From contig CAZMNY010000010.1 of assembly GCA_964567745.1 (NCBI GenBank), forward strand, positions 1 through 64,000: a DNA stretch of 64,000 nucleotides, written 5' to 3'. The notes under the pieces are model-generated. The model had not been told where the DNA came from. It made no database searches and saw nothing but the letters and a program-made list of their open reading frames with translations. Position 1 is the stretch's first letter. Every line of letters starts with the position of its first letter. Below are positions 1-8,898 of this stretch, piece after piece. The position numbers were made by a program, and so were the translations under genes. This DNA is from CAZMNY01 sp964567745 (GTDB lineage Bacteria; Planctomycetota; Planctomycetia; Pirellulales; Pirellulaceae).

Positions 1-58
1 AATCCCCGAGAAACTCAGGCGCGATTGCCACACTGATGTCACGCGCGTAGCCAGCCAT
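1..58 (-). CDS. Possible start of a gene cut by the left edge
   Basis: On the minus strand an ATG at 58-56 opens a frame that stays open to the window edge (19 codons, beginning MAGYARDIS). It lies 27 bases downstream of the stop codon of the 523-residue gene on the same strand, a spacing that fits an operon. No clear ribosome binding site is visible and there is too little sequence to assign a family, so this may be chance. Confidence 0.25.
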   Translation of the reverse strand, partial: MAGYARDISVAIAPEFLGD

Positions 59-85
59 CGAGCGAGTCGGCCGAAACACTCTCGA

Positions 86-1657
86 TTACTCACCGGAAAC
101 GCACCACTCGACAAGCGTGGCCAGCGGCGCAACGGGACACGGCGAAGTGCGGCGGAGGTCGGCAGCTTCGTCGGCATTCTTCGTAAAGGCAACGTAATCC
201 CCCGGCGTCAATTCGTTAAGCGACACGTCGATTGGTAAACGCCATTCCTGCTCCGCTCGCCAATCAATGGCGCCGTCGTTCGACGAGCCTAACTGAAAGA
301 ACAACTGTTGATCATCGGAGAGCCGCGTCCAAAGACTATCGTCGTCCGCGTAAGCGACCGGTCTCGCTCCAATTTCCAATAGTGCCTGCCGCGAAAAGCA
401 GAGCCCGTAGGGCTCGAAATCCCATCGCATTCGATGCGGACGGTAGACTCTCGCGCTACTAACCCATTCCAACGAGGAGGCTGAAAGGCACACAGCTTGA
501 TGGCCGCCTCGCAACCCGAACTGAGTACGCGCGAGCAATCGCCTGTCGAGAATTCTCTTCAATGATGCAAACGCATCGCGAGGCTCGCAGGTCGCCAGTA
601 TTTCGTCAAGGAACTGTCGCTCGCTCTCCATTGGCCACGGCCCGCTCGGCGCTCGCGTGCAATGCAGTAACAAGGGACGTTCGAGCAATCGGCGAATCAC
701 CAGATCATCTCGGGCCTCATCTCGCATCGATCGCGCCCGCGTCGATTCAACTAGATCATCATCAAGACGCAGTTTCGCATCATGTCGCCGAACATCGACA
801 CCCGCGTTGAATAACGAATTGACGAATCGATCGTCGTCCGATCTTAATTCGAGCCAGCAGCATGTCGGCGCGTCTGTCGCTGCCTTCTCCTCTAGCAATT
901 CGCAAGTAATGCCCTTGGCGCGAACATTTGGGGCAAACAACAAATCCGAAAGCGCGGAAATCAGCCGATCCGCCAACGCCACTTGCCGCTTCTTTTGCTC
1001 GCCCCCGGCATCCCTCGCTGCAGTCGGCGAGCTCCCTTGAGACTTGTCCCCCAAGACAATGGGCGAGATGATTGCAGTCGCCGTGAGTTCATCTTGCCCT
1101 GCTGTAACTAACGTCTTCCACTTTCGCCAACTGCTCGCCGCCGATTCATCGATGACGATCGAGTCGATCTGCGACCTTTGGATTGACCGTCGAACGAGAT
1201 CGCATTGAGGCGAAGACTTGGCAATGAAGACGACGTCCAAACACGTGTCGAGCTCACGAGCAATCTCGCGAAGGCCGATGGAGAAATGACGAGCCAAGTC
1301 GGGGCGACGACCAATTCTTGAGCCGATGACGCCGATGCGCCGCCTCAATCTTCGAGGCGAAATGGTCCAGGCGATCAGCCGCCCATCGAGCGGAGGCGGT
1401 GCCCATTCGAGACCGCCCCCATGATCGTGAAACCGTCGCCAAAACTCGGGAAGCAACGCGCCTGCTCCCCGATGACTCAGCAGGTCTCCCGAATGACCCG
1501 GACGAATCGCATACTCAACCGCGTCACAACTCGCTCCACAAGGCTCTACGTACGGCTCGCCAAGATGGCACGCGATCAGCCACTCGAGTCCAATTGCCTT
1601 GAGTTCCCGGCGCTGGCTTGCCTCCTCCTCCCGATGACTCGTCCTACTGTTCGGCAT
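86..1657 (-). CDS. Hypothetical protein, 523 aa, no recognised family
   Basis: I do not recognise this protein. It is soluble-looking, with no signal peptide or membrane span. It is rich in Arg and Asp with scattered Cys. Around residues 100-150 it has a Rossmann-like stretch (RRRIGVIGSRIGRRPDLARH, then a hydrophobic DVVFIAKSS strand), which could be a nucleotide-binding or glycosyltransferase-like fold, but no diagnostic motif follows. A second half with the pattern LLLHCTRAPSGPWP and a C-terminal PGDYVAFTK is equally unfamiliar. The start ATG at 1657 is the first in frame. It diverges from the NYN nuclease gene, with about 185 bases between the two starts. The length and the absence of stops support a real gene; the function is unknown. 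Confidence 0.75.
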   Translation of the reverse strand: MPNSRTSHREEEASQRRELKAIGLEWLIACHLGEPYVEPCGASCDAVEYAIRPGHSGDLLSHRGAGALLPEFWRRFHDHGGGLEWAPPPLDGRLIAWTISPRRLRRRIGVIGSRIGRRPDLARHFSIGLREIARELDTCLDVVFIAKSSPQCDLVRRSIQRSQIDSIVIDESAASSWRKWKTLVTAGQDELTATAIISPIVLGDKSQGSSPTAARDAGGEQKKRQVALADRLISALSDLLFAPNVRAKGITCELLEEKAATDAPTCCWLELRSDDDRFVNSLFNAGVDVRRHDAKLRLDDDLVESTRARSMRDEARDDLVIRRLLERPLLLHCTRAPSGPWPMESERQFLDEILATCEPRDAFASLKRILDRRLLARTQFGLRGGHQAVCLSASSLEWVSSARVYRPHRMRWDFEPYGLCFSRQALLEIGARPVAYADDDSLWTRLSDDQQLFFQLGSSNDGAIDWRAEQEWRLPIDVSLNELTPGDYVAFTKNADEAADLRRTSPCPVAPLATLVEWCVSGE

Positions 1658-1842
1658 TCGTCGAGCCTCCTGTGCTCGGGCCTTCTGAATAGTCGAATTT
1701 GTCCCTCAAGTAACGACGATAAGAAATCCTTCGCACAATATGATGTTTGGAGAAGAAGTCGGACGATGTAGATTTTGTGATTGTCTCGAGTTCTCGCGCG
1801 AGGGTGACAGACTGTTGTTCGACGGCCTGTTAGGATCAGGAC

Positions 1843-2343
1843 ATGCCACTGCTCATCGACGGTTACAATCTCCTCCACGCATCAGGCGTATTGCCGTCTC
1901 GAGCAGGTCCGGCCACTTTCGAGCGTGCTCGCGGCGCGCTCCTCTCTTTCTTGGCCAAAACGCTCACGGACAAGGAACGAAGCAAATCCGTAATCGTCTT
2001 CGACGCTGTCAACTCGCCACGAGGCGTTGCGGACCGATATCGATTTGAGGGGATCTCGGTTCGCTTCGCGCGCGGATACGAATCCGCTGATGATCTGATT
2101 GCCGAGTTGATCGACGAGCACACCGCCGCTCGGCAACTAACCGTGGTCTCCAGCGACCACCAGGTTCAGCGAGCAGCGAGGCGGCGAAAAGCAAAACCGA
2201 TTGATAGCGACGAATGGATGGCTGAGTTGACTCGGCGGAAAGTCCTTGCACGCAACTCACACGCAGACGACGCCAAACCACACCTTCCGCTCAGCCCCGC
2301 AGAAGTGCAACAATGGCTGAACGAATTCGGCGAATCGGATTGA
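1843..2343 (+). CDS. NYN/PIN-domain ribonuclease, YacP family
   Basis: This 166-residue protein is a YacP/Rae1-like NYN-domain protein, a PIN-fold metal-dependent RNase family; in Bacillus Rae1 cleaves mRNA on ribosomes. The acidic residues of the fold are visible: D6 in the opening LLIDGYNLLH, D54 in VIVFDAVNS, D83/D84 in ESADDLIAEL and D105 in VVSSDHQVQ. Length and domain order match the stand-alone family. An AGGA sits just upstream of the ATG, supporting the start. The neighbour downstream is on the opposite strand, so the gene is probably monocistronic. The fold is fairly certain; the RNA substrate is not known. Confidence 0.85.
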   Translation: MPLLIDGYNLLHASGVLPSRAGPATFERARGALLSFLAKTLTDKERSKSVIVFDAVNSPRGVADRYRFEGISVRFARGYESADDLIAELIDEHTAARQLTVVSSDHQVQRAARRRKAKPIDSDEWMAELTRRKVLARNSHADDAKPHLPLSPAEVQQWLNEFGESD

Positions 2344-2375
2344 TGCTGAGCAATCAGACCGACTCCGACGCGACG

Positions 2376-4079
2376 CTACTTGTTTTCCCATTCCTCTGGC
2401 GCAATCGACGACTCGATGAGAGTCGGGCCGTCATGGTCGAACGCCGCAATGACCCGGAGTTCAACTTGTTCGACGGTGTCGGCGCGGTAAGCAGTCACTC
2501 CCATCGATTCGGCCAGCTTCACGAAGTCAATGTCCGGTTTGTTGATGTCCATCCCCACGAACTCGCCCTCTTGAGCCGCCGGCAGGTCCATCGATTCTGC
2601 GCCCGACTTGAGGATGCTGTAGCCCGAGTTGTTACACACAACAAAAACGACTGGCAATTTTCGACGGGCTGCCGTCCACAACCCCGCAATTCCGTACATG
2701 GCGGCGCCATCGCCAATCAAAGCAAGCACTGAACGCTCAGGCCACGCCAATTTGACTCCAATTGCACAGCCAATTCCCCACCCCAAAGTCCAGCCTCGCT
2801 GAGCAAAGAAACCATTGGTCTGTTTGATTGCGCCGAGCCGCTCGAGCGTTGTGTTGGTCGTCGTGACAGCCTCCTCAACGACCGCCGCGTCTTCGGGAAG
2901 TACGTTTGCGATGGCTGACATAAACGCGAGAGCTGTCATTGGCTGTGAGTCGCGTTGAGCTTCGATGTCCTTCTGCAGTCTTGTTCGAGCAGCGAGGTGC
3001 TTTTTGCTCCACCGCTCGCGTCGCCCGGCCGCCGCCGTCCGAAAGCTGTCGTCCGACATCGAATCGATTGACGAACGCAACTCGCGAAGTGACTCGTTAA
3101 TGTCGCACGCGACTGGCGCCTCAGTTGCCACGTTCTTGCCCAACTGCCAAGGATCCTCGTCCAAGTGCACAACGGCGAGGCTCTCCGGAATCGGTTGGGC
3201 CGGCTCGTGGTAAACGTACTGTCGCAATAGGTCCATACCGACGACCAACGCCGCGTCGAACGATGCGAGTCGTCGATGGACGTCATGCGACCAAAGCGGC
3301 AACACGTCGCCTCGCAGAGGATGATCGGCAGGGAAGCCAAGGCGGCCGTGGTTCGCCAGCGACTCCTGATAGACCGGTGCGCCCAACGCGTCGGCGATTG
3401 CAGCGAGCGGTTCAAACGCGTCGCGATCGCAAACACGGCTGCCTGCAAGTATCACGGGATTGCTGGCGCCCATGAGTACTTGTCGAGCTCGTTCGAGCGC
3501 GTCCGTGGGCGGGCGAGTTCGGTAGTCGAGCATGCGGATCGGGCGTAGGTCCAACTCCTCGGCAACCTCCAATTGGACATCGACGGGGATCGAGAGGAAG
3601 ACGGGCCCTGTTGGCGGAGTTAGTGCGGTTTCGACTGCCCGGCGCAGTTGTGTTGGCAAATCCTCGACTCGCGACACCTCGGACGAATATTTCGTCCATG
3701 GCGAAGTGACCGCGACAAGGTCGCCCGCGAGAATGGGCTCTTCTTGCCTTAATCGCCTATCCTGTTGGCCCGCCGTAACCAGTAAGGGCGTGTGTTCACG
3801 ATACGCGTTGTAGAGCTGCCCCATCGCGTTGCCGACGCCGCAACTTGCATGCAGATTGACGACAGCAATGGTGCGGGACGCCATCGCGTACCCATCGGCC
3901 ATCGCCATGACGGGGCCCTCGTGTAACCCGAGCACGTATTCTATGCGGGAATTGCCAACCATCGCATCGTTTAGCGGCAATTCCGTCGTTCCTGGATTGC
4001 CGAAAACGTATCGAACGCCGAATTCACCGAGCAACTCCAAAAACGCGTCTATTCCTCTCATGCTCATCCGTTTTTCCAT
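2376..4079 (-). CDS. Thiamine-diphosphate enzyme, benzoylformate decarboxylase-like
   Basis: This is a 567-residue ThDP-dependent enzyme with the usual three domains. The N-terminal PYR domain carries VFGNPGTTELP and the cofactor-activating glutamate E54 in LHEGPVMAMADGYA. H77 in VNLHASCGVGNAMG aligns with the catalytic H70 of Pseudomonas putida benzoylformate decarboxylase, and the following ITAGQQ-type segment is also of that subfamily. The C-terminal PP domain has the ThDP/Mg motif beginning LIGDGAAMYGIAGLW and ending VVCNNSGY. It probably decarboxylates a 2-keto acid, aromatic or branched; acetolactate synthase is less likely because of the His. Three in-frame ATGs (residues 1, 5 and 7) make the exact start uncertain. 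No aromatic pathway genes are next to it. Confidence 0.85.
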   Translation of the reverse strand: MEKRMSMRGIDAFLELLGEFGVRYVFGNPGTTELPLNDAMVGNSRIEYVLGLHEGPVMAMADGYAMASRTIAVVNLHASCGVGNAMGQLYNAYREHTPLLVTAGQQDRRLRQEEPILAGDLVAVTSPWTKYSSEVSRVEDLPTQLRRAVETALTPPTGPVFLSIPVDVQLEVAEELDLRPIRMLDYRTRPPTDALERARQVLMGASNPVILAGSRVCDRDAFEPLAAIADALGAPVYQESLANHGRLGFPADHPLRGDVLPLWSHDVHRRLASFDAALVVGMDLLRQYVYHEPAQPIPESLAVVHLDEDPWQLGKNVATEAPVACDINESLRELRSSIDSMSDDSFRTAAAGRRERWSKKHLAARTRLQKDIEAQRDSQPMTALAFMSAIANVLPEDAAVVEEAVTTTNTTLERLGAIKQTNGFFAQRGWTLGWGIGCAIGVKLAWPERSVLALIGDGAAMYGIAGLWTAARRKLPVVFVVCNNSGYSILKSGAESMDLPAAQEGEFVGMDINKPDIDFVKLAESMGVTAYRADTVEQVELRVIAAFDHDGPTLIESSIAPEEWENK

Positions 4080-4369
4080 CTATGACGGATTTCGAGTCCG
4101 ATTGGCTGCCAAAATCCCATTGTCTTCTCTGCTAACAGCCCGTACAACCGCCATACACTCGTGTCGTGAGGCGATAGGAAAATTGGCTGCAAACGCCGGA
4201 TAAGCTTGCTCGAAACACGACATCCATCTAAAAAGGACGTATCGATCCACAATGCCGTGCGGCTCCGATTCGGCTGGTAACAATTCGGCGGCGGCAAAAT
4301 CGTCTCGGCGAATTGGTCAGCATCCACTACCGCCGCGATGGACGCATTCAATAGCGAGTAAACGCCAGG

Positions 4370-4888
4370 ATGAGCAATCGACTTTTTTTTGAGGATCTAG
4401 GAGTCGGTGACCAGTGGACGAGCCACGGTCGCACGATTACCGAGACCGATGTTGTCAATTTCGCCGGCATGACTGGCGACTACGATCCTCTCCACGTCGA
4501 TCGTGAATACGCCGCCGGCACTCCGTTTGGCAAACCGATTGCGCACGGCCTGTTGGGACTCTCGTTCGTGGCCGGCTTGGGCAGCCATAGCCCGTCCGTT
4601 GCGACCGTGGCGTTTGTTGCGATTCAGAACTGGGAGTTTCGTCGCCCGACACACATCGGCGACACCGTTCACGTTCGCTCCGAGATTCTCGCAACTCGCC
4701 CCAATGGACGCCGTTGCGGAAGCGTGACTTGGAAACGCGAACTCATTAACAATGACGGACTCGTCGTTCAGTCTGGCATCTTTGAAACATTGGTCTCCAC
4801 CAAACTTTCCAAGCCGCTGCAGGCGAAGTCGAAAGAGACCGTCATCAATACGCCTCATGTGTTTCATGAGCCGGAAGTGCGGCGATAG
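4370..4888 (+). CDS. MaoC-like hotdog-fold dehydratase
   Basis: This 172-residue protein is a single-domain MaoC / (R)-specific enoyl-CoA hydratase. The hydratase signature is GDYDPLHVD with catalytic D37 and H42, followed by FGKPIAHGLLGLSFVAGL, the dimer helix of the hotdog fold. It likely hydrates or dehydrates an acyl-CoA. The Asp in place of the Asn of the classical GDxNPLH motif is common in the MaoC and mesaconyl-CoA branch, so the acyl chain cannot be stated. It diverges from the ThDP enzyme across a 290-base gap and converges with the epimerase gene, so no operon context helps. Confidence 0.85.
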   Translation: MSNRLFFEDLGVGDQWTSHGRTITETDVVNFAGMTGDYDPLHVDREYAAGTPFGKPIAHGLLGLSFVAGLGSHSPSVATVAFVAIQNWEFRRPTHIGDTVHVRSEILATRPNGRRCGSVTWKRELINNDGLVVQSGIFETLVSTKLSKPLQAKSKETVINTPHVFHEPEVRR

Positions 4889-4930
4889 ATTCGCTATTGA
4901 CCGCAGTAGACGCCACGCGATCGCGCCGCG

Positions 4931-5947
4931 TCAGTCGAGCATTCGGGCGCCGGTTCCATTGAGACTGGAAAACAGACACCGGCCCTGTTCCAAGTGCGAG
5001 CCGGTTGCGATGTCCTTATCGAGCAAGACAGCGCCGTCCATGTCCACGAAGTCTAGCATCGGCAGCAACTGAGCGATCGCTGAGATTCCCACCGTCGACT
5101 CTGTCATGCAGCCGACCATGGTTTTCAATCCTAGCTCCCTGGCTTGACTCAGCATCCGCCTGGCGGGAGTAAGTCCGCCGCACTTGACAAGCTTGACGTT
5201 GACGCCGTGGAACGCGCCGACACATCGTTCGACATCGCCCTCTACGATGCAGCTCTCGTCGGCCATCAAAGGGAGCGCCGATTTTGAGTAGAGTTCCTTC
5301 ATCGCTTCCATTTGGTCGGCGGGCAGTGGCTGTTCGATGAATTCGACGCCGAGCTCTTTGAGCTGCGGCGCCAGCTCGAGACATTGTTCAGGCGTCCACC
5401 CGCAATTCGCATCAACGCGAAATATTGCGTCGGTCTCCTCTCGCAATCTGCGAATGACGCCCAGGTCGTCTTTTCCGCCAAGTTTGATCTTGTAGATCGG
5501 CCAGCCCGCGAATTCATTGAGCTTGTCTACCATGACGTCGATCGAGTCGATGCCGATCGTGTAATTCGAGAGCGGCGCCGATTTCGCGTTCAAGCCCCAC
5601 AAGTCGATCAACGACTTACCGTTGATTTTTCCCCACAAGTCGTTGGCGGCCTGGTCAAGCGCACAAAGAGCAAACGGGTTTTTCGACAACGCGGGCTGAA
5701 TCGAATCCCAAAACGACTCCGGATCATTCGCGTCCCAGGCTTCGATCGGTTCGCGGGCCGCATTGAGTGCGGCCGACATCGACTCGATCGTGTAACCGTA
5801 GTAGGCGTTGCTTGTCGCTTCGCCGAATCCGTGTTTGCCTTCGTGTTCGAGTTCGACAATCAGCGTTGGCTGACTGTCGATCGATTCCCGTGAAATCGTA
5901 AACGTATGCCTCAAGGGCAAATCGAAATCGTGTAGCGTCAGCCTCAT
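4931..5947 (-). CDS. dgcA: Enolase-superfamily dipeptide epimerase / N-acyl amino acid racemase, DgcA-like
   Basis: This is a 338-residue member of the muconate-lactonizing/dipeptide-epimerase subgroup of the enolase superfamily. The KxK base motif (YKIKLGG), the three metal ligands (RVDANCGW, IEQPLP, MADES) and the second catalytic Lys (NVKLVKCGG) are all present. I chose the ATG at 5947 because ATGA there overlaps the stop of the upstream DUF1611 gene, a classic coupling; an earlier in-frame start at 5965 lies inside that gene. Family members are L-Ala-D/L-Glu epimerases. Next to a DUF1611 gene the likelier role is DgcA, racemising N-acetyl-D-glutamate. The superfamily is near certain; the substrate is inferred from the partner. 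Confidence 0.85.
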   Translation of the reverse strand: MRLTLHDFDLPLRHTFTISRESIDSQPTLIVELEHEGKHGFGEATSNAYYGYTIESMSAALNAAREPIEAWDANDPESFWDSIQPALSKNPFALCALDQAANDLWGKINGKSLIDLWGLNAKSAPLSNYTIGIDSIDVMVDKLNEFAGWPIYKIKLGGKDDLGVIRRLREETDAIFRVDANCGWTPEQCLELAPQLKELGVEFIEQPLPADQMEAMKELYSKSALPLMADESCIVEGDVERCVGAFHGVNVKLVKCGGLTPARRMLSQARELGLKTMVGCMTESTVGISAIAQLLPMLDFVDMDGAVLLDKDIATGSHLEQGRCLFSSLNGTGARMLD

Positions 5948-6993
5948 TCTGTTGCCTCGCGCCAAGCGTTTGATGCTCGATACGACTGCACCGCATCGAC
6001 AAGTTTCTCCGGTCCGTCACGGAATACATCACAGACGGGCAAACCAAACTCATCTTCGACCCGACGCCGCTCAACTTCCGCCTCGTCCGCATCCACTCGG
6101 CGGCTGTTCATCGAAATCGCGACTGTCGGGCAGGAGCGTTCGAAACCCGCCATCATCTCATTGAGTTCCTTGATTTTTGCGAGAGGCGGCACGGGCATGT
6201 GGGGAATGCCTGTCACTCGATCACGCAACACTTCGTAACACAGCACCAACGCGTGCGGGAAACAGCCGTGCAGCAGACCAAGTGTGACAGCGGAATACGA
6301 AGGGTGCACCAGGCTGCCCTGCCCCTCGATACAAAGAACGTCGTGATGTTGGTTCTCGAGCACCAATTTCTCCGCGGCACCGCTGACGAAATCCGCGGTG
6401 ATGCAGTCGATGGGCAGACCGTCCCCTTCGACCATGATTCCCGTCTGACCGGTAGCGACGAATTTCGCGCTGACCCCTCGCTTCTTGAGGCCGTCGGCAA
6501 TCTCAATGGACGTGACCATCTTGCCGACTGAGCAATCATGGCCCATCGTGAGCAGTCGAAAACAGTCGTCTCGCAATCCCACTCGCCTCGCAATCGTCTT
6601 CTCGTTATTGCGTCGCACATCGATGAGCGACACATTGGCGTCGTCGGCGGCCTGAGCAAACTCGTCGTCGTCAGCGAGAAAATCGTGGAGTCCGGAGACG
6701 ACATTCATGCCTCGTGAGATCGCGACCAAAACGATGGCTCTCCAGGCGTCTGGGATTCTGCCGCCGGGTGGTGCGATGCCAATCAGCAAAGTGTTGGCGT
6801 CGCCTGCTTCCTCGATGCACGAGACAAACGGCGCCGCGCCGACGCCCAGCACTTCGCCCGTGTTATTGCCGCACTGGGTGCTGTCGAGTACCGCAACCAC
6901 CTCGTCGCTTCGATATCGGATTACGCTGCACGCCGTCTTCGCCGTGTGTGGATCGCTGTGGCCTTCCGTCAAAATGATCGTTCGTCGACTCAA
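5944..6993 (-). CDS. dgcN: DUF1611 protein, D-glutamate N-acetyltransferase DgcN-like
   Basis: This 349-residue DUF1611 protein has a Rossmann-like N-terminal domain (IILTEGHSDPHTAKTA, VVAVLDSTQCG) and a P-loop-like C-terminal domain with MGHDCSVGKMVTSIEIADGL followed by FVATGQTGIM. DUF1611 includes DgcN, reported to acetylate D-glutamate so that DgcA can racemise it. The four-base overlap with the dgcA-like gene makes that pathway the best reading here. The frame starts with TTG at 6993; the alignment of the opening SRRTIILTEGH to the family supports it and no ATG lies nearby. The source of D-Glu could be peptidoglycan turnover or environmental protein. The family is confident; the enzyme role is inferred. 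Confidence 0.8.
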   Translation of the reverse strand: MSRRTIILTEGHSDPHTAKTACSVIRYRSDEVVAVLDSTQCGNNTGEVLGVGAAPFVSCIEEAGDANTLLIGIAPPGGRIPDAWRAIVLVAISRGMNVVSGLHDFLADDDEFAQAADDANVSLIDVRRNNEKTIARRVGLRDDCFRLLTMGHDCSVGKMVTSIEIADGLKKRGVSAKFVATGQTGIMVEGDGLPIDCITADFVSGAAEKLVLENQHHDVLCIEGQGSLVHPSYSAVTLGLLHGCFPHALVLCYEVLRDRVTGIPHMPVPPLAKIKELNEMMAGFERSCPTVAISMNSRRVDADEAEVERRRVEDEFGLPVCDVFRDGPEKLVDAVQSYRASNAWREATE

Positions 6994-7258
6994 GTCACTA
7001 GGGCCTTTCGCGAAGGGAGAACGGTGCGGAATTCTTCAAATCGGATGGATCGCGAGCGAACGCGAAAATAACGGCATATCGAGAGCCGTTTCTTGGGGAA
7101 ACCAAACAACATCGCGTATCGGAAACCGAATCGCTACCCAAAGGGGAATTCTCGACCAACGCAGAATTTGAAGTCTAAAACAAAGGCAAAGTCTTCACAG
7201 GGCGTCTCGCCTTTTATACCATCGAAGACATACGCCTGCTTGTGCTGCGAGACCATCA

Positions 7259-8848
7259 ATGCGGAATTATCCAGAGTACAAAACGCGAGGCCATGCTCCG
7301 ACGCGGTTTGCGGCAGCGATGCGCGTCTGGGATTCTATCGACGCCAGACGCACCGCGCGGATGGTGTTGCTCGCGCTGCTCACAGTGATTATTTGCGGCT
7401 CCTTTTCGGATCGAGCTCCCGGCGCCGAACCAGTCAAATTTGCGAAGCCGTTCTTGATTCGGTTTGAAGGCGCAATCACTCCGATGCGAACGAAGTACCT
7501 TTTTCGCGGCATCGATCGAGCGCAAGATGCAGGCGCCGACCTTCTCGTAATCGAAATTCACAGTCCAGGCGGATACCTGCAGGAGAGCCTTGACATCGCC
7601 AACCGGCTCAAGACGATCAAGTGGGCCAAAACCGTGGCGTTCGTGCGGTCCAATGAAGAAGCACTCAGTGGTGCGGCAATCGCTTCGTTGGGGTGTGACG
7701 AAATCGTCATGGGCGGCGATGCGGTCATGGGCGACGCGGGACCCATCTATCAAAATGAAGGCGCCATGTTCGAACACGCGCCCGAAAAAATACGTTCGGA
7801 CTTGGCGAGAAAAGTTCGAGATCTTGCAAGCCACAAAGGACGTGCTCCAGCGCTGGCTGAGGCGATGGTCGACATGGACCTCGAGGTCTTTCGAGTTCGC
7901 AACAAGGATGACGGCAGCATCCACTTCATGTCGCAATCCGAAATTGAGTCGGACGAGAAACCAGATCGTTGGGAAACGATTCAAATGGTGCACGAGTCTC
8001 GGAAGGCAAAATTTCTCGAAGTGAATGGCAACCGAGCCGTTGAGCTGGAGCTCGCACAAGGCAACGCCGCCAATCGAGGCGAGTTGGCGGTTCGATTCAG
8101 TTTGGAGACCGACTTTCAAGTCGTCGAACCCAACTCTGTCGATATGGCTGTCTACATTCTCAACTTGCCAATTATTACCGTTCTGCTGTTCATTATCGGT
8201 TTCATTGCGCTCTATTTTGAATTCTCGGCGCCGGGCATAAGCATCGGCGGACTGACGGCCGGACTTTGTTTTGCATTGTTCTTCTGGAGCCGTTTTTTGG
8301 GCGGGACTGCCGGCTGGCTGGAAGTGATTCTGTTCGTTTCCGGTTTCGTGTTCATTGCCGTCGAGCTGTTTGTGATTCCTGGATTCGGCGTCGCTGGCGT
8401 TACCGGAATCCTGTTGATATTTGCCAGCGTCGTGTTGGCTAGTCAGACGTTTATTCTTCCCGAGACGGTTCGTGATTGGGAATCACTTCGAGGCACGCTG
8501 TTTGTGCTGATGGGGTCGGGCTTCGCCTTTATTGTTGGCGCTTACATCATCACGAAAGTTACCGGCAACATTCCCTTGCTGAGCAATCTGGCTTTGAAGC
8601 CGCCGAGCGTCGACGAGGAAGACGAGTTCTATGGCGATAAAGGCGGGAAGGCCGAGCCGCCGGCCCACGAACTGGTTCAGGTCGGAGACTGGGGAATCGC
8701 GAACACGCCATTGCGGCCATCAGGCAAAGCGCAGTTTGGAGACGAGTTTGTTGACGTCGCGACGGAAGGCACTTTCGTCAACGCCGGCGCGCAAATTCGA
8801 GTGCTGCAGATTCACGGCCATAAGATCACGGTGCGTGAAATCAGCTGA
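7259..8848 (+). CDS. NfeD-family membrane-bound ClpP-class serine protease
   Basis: This is a 529-residue long-form NfeD protein. An N-terminal hydrophobic segment (about 34-50) precedes a ClpP/SppA-like protease domain: LLVIEIHSPGGYLQESL is the oxyanion-loop strand and S137 in EEALSGAAIAS is the probable nucleophile. Four or five membrane spans follow (about 300-440), then a C-terminal OB-fold domain (about 450-529). The family cleaves membrane proteins such as stomatin, but no stomatin gene is adjacent. The start is uncertain: ATG at 7259 or ATG at 7319 (residue 21). Neither has a strong ribosome binding site, and the signal anchor begins after both. The upstream gap of at least 265 bases holds no other gene that I can see. 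Confidence 0.85.
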   Translation: MRNYPEYKTRGHAPTRFAAAMRVWDSIDARRTARMVLLALLTVIICGSFSDRAPGAEPVKFAKPFLIRFEGAITPMRTKYLFRGIDRAQDAGADLLVIEIHSPGGYLQESLDIANRLKTIKWAKTVAFVRSNEEALSGAAIASLGCDEIVMGGDAVMGDAGPIYQNEGAMFEHAPEKIRSDLARKVRDLASHKGRAPALAEAMVDMDLEVFRVRNKDDGSIHFMSQSEIESDEKPDRWETIQMVHESRKAKFLEVNGNRAVELELAQGNAANRGELAVRFSLETDFQVVEPNSVDMAVYILNLPIITVLLFIIGFIALYFEFSAPGISIGGLTAGLCFALFFWSRFLGGTAGWLEVILFVSGFVFIAVELFVIPGFGVAGVTGILLIFASVVLASQTFILPETVRDWESLRGTLFVLMGSGFAFIVGAYIITKVTGNIPLLSNLALKPPSVDEEDEFYGDKGGKAEPPAHELVQVGDWGIANTPLRPSGKAQFGDEFVDVATEGTFVNAGAQIRVLQIHGHKITVREIS

Positions 8849-8898
8849 CGCCATGAGTCGCTATCGCCGCTGTGTGTGTCGTTATCGCCGCTGGGCCG

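Noticed and set aside
7256..8119. A 287-codon minus-strand frame
   Set aside because: Shadow of the NfeD-type protease gene, whose motifs are unmistakable.
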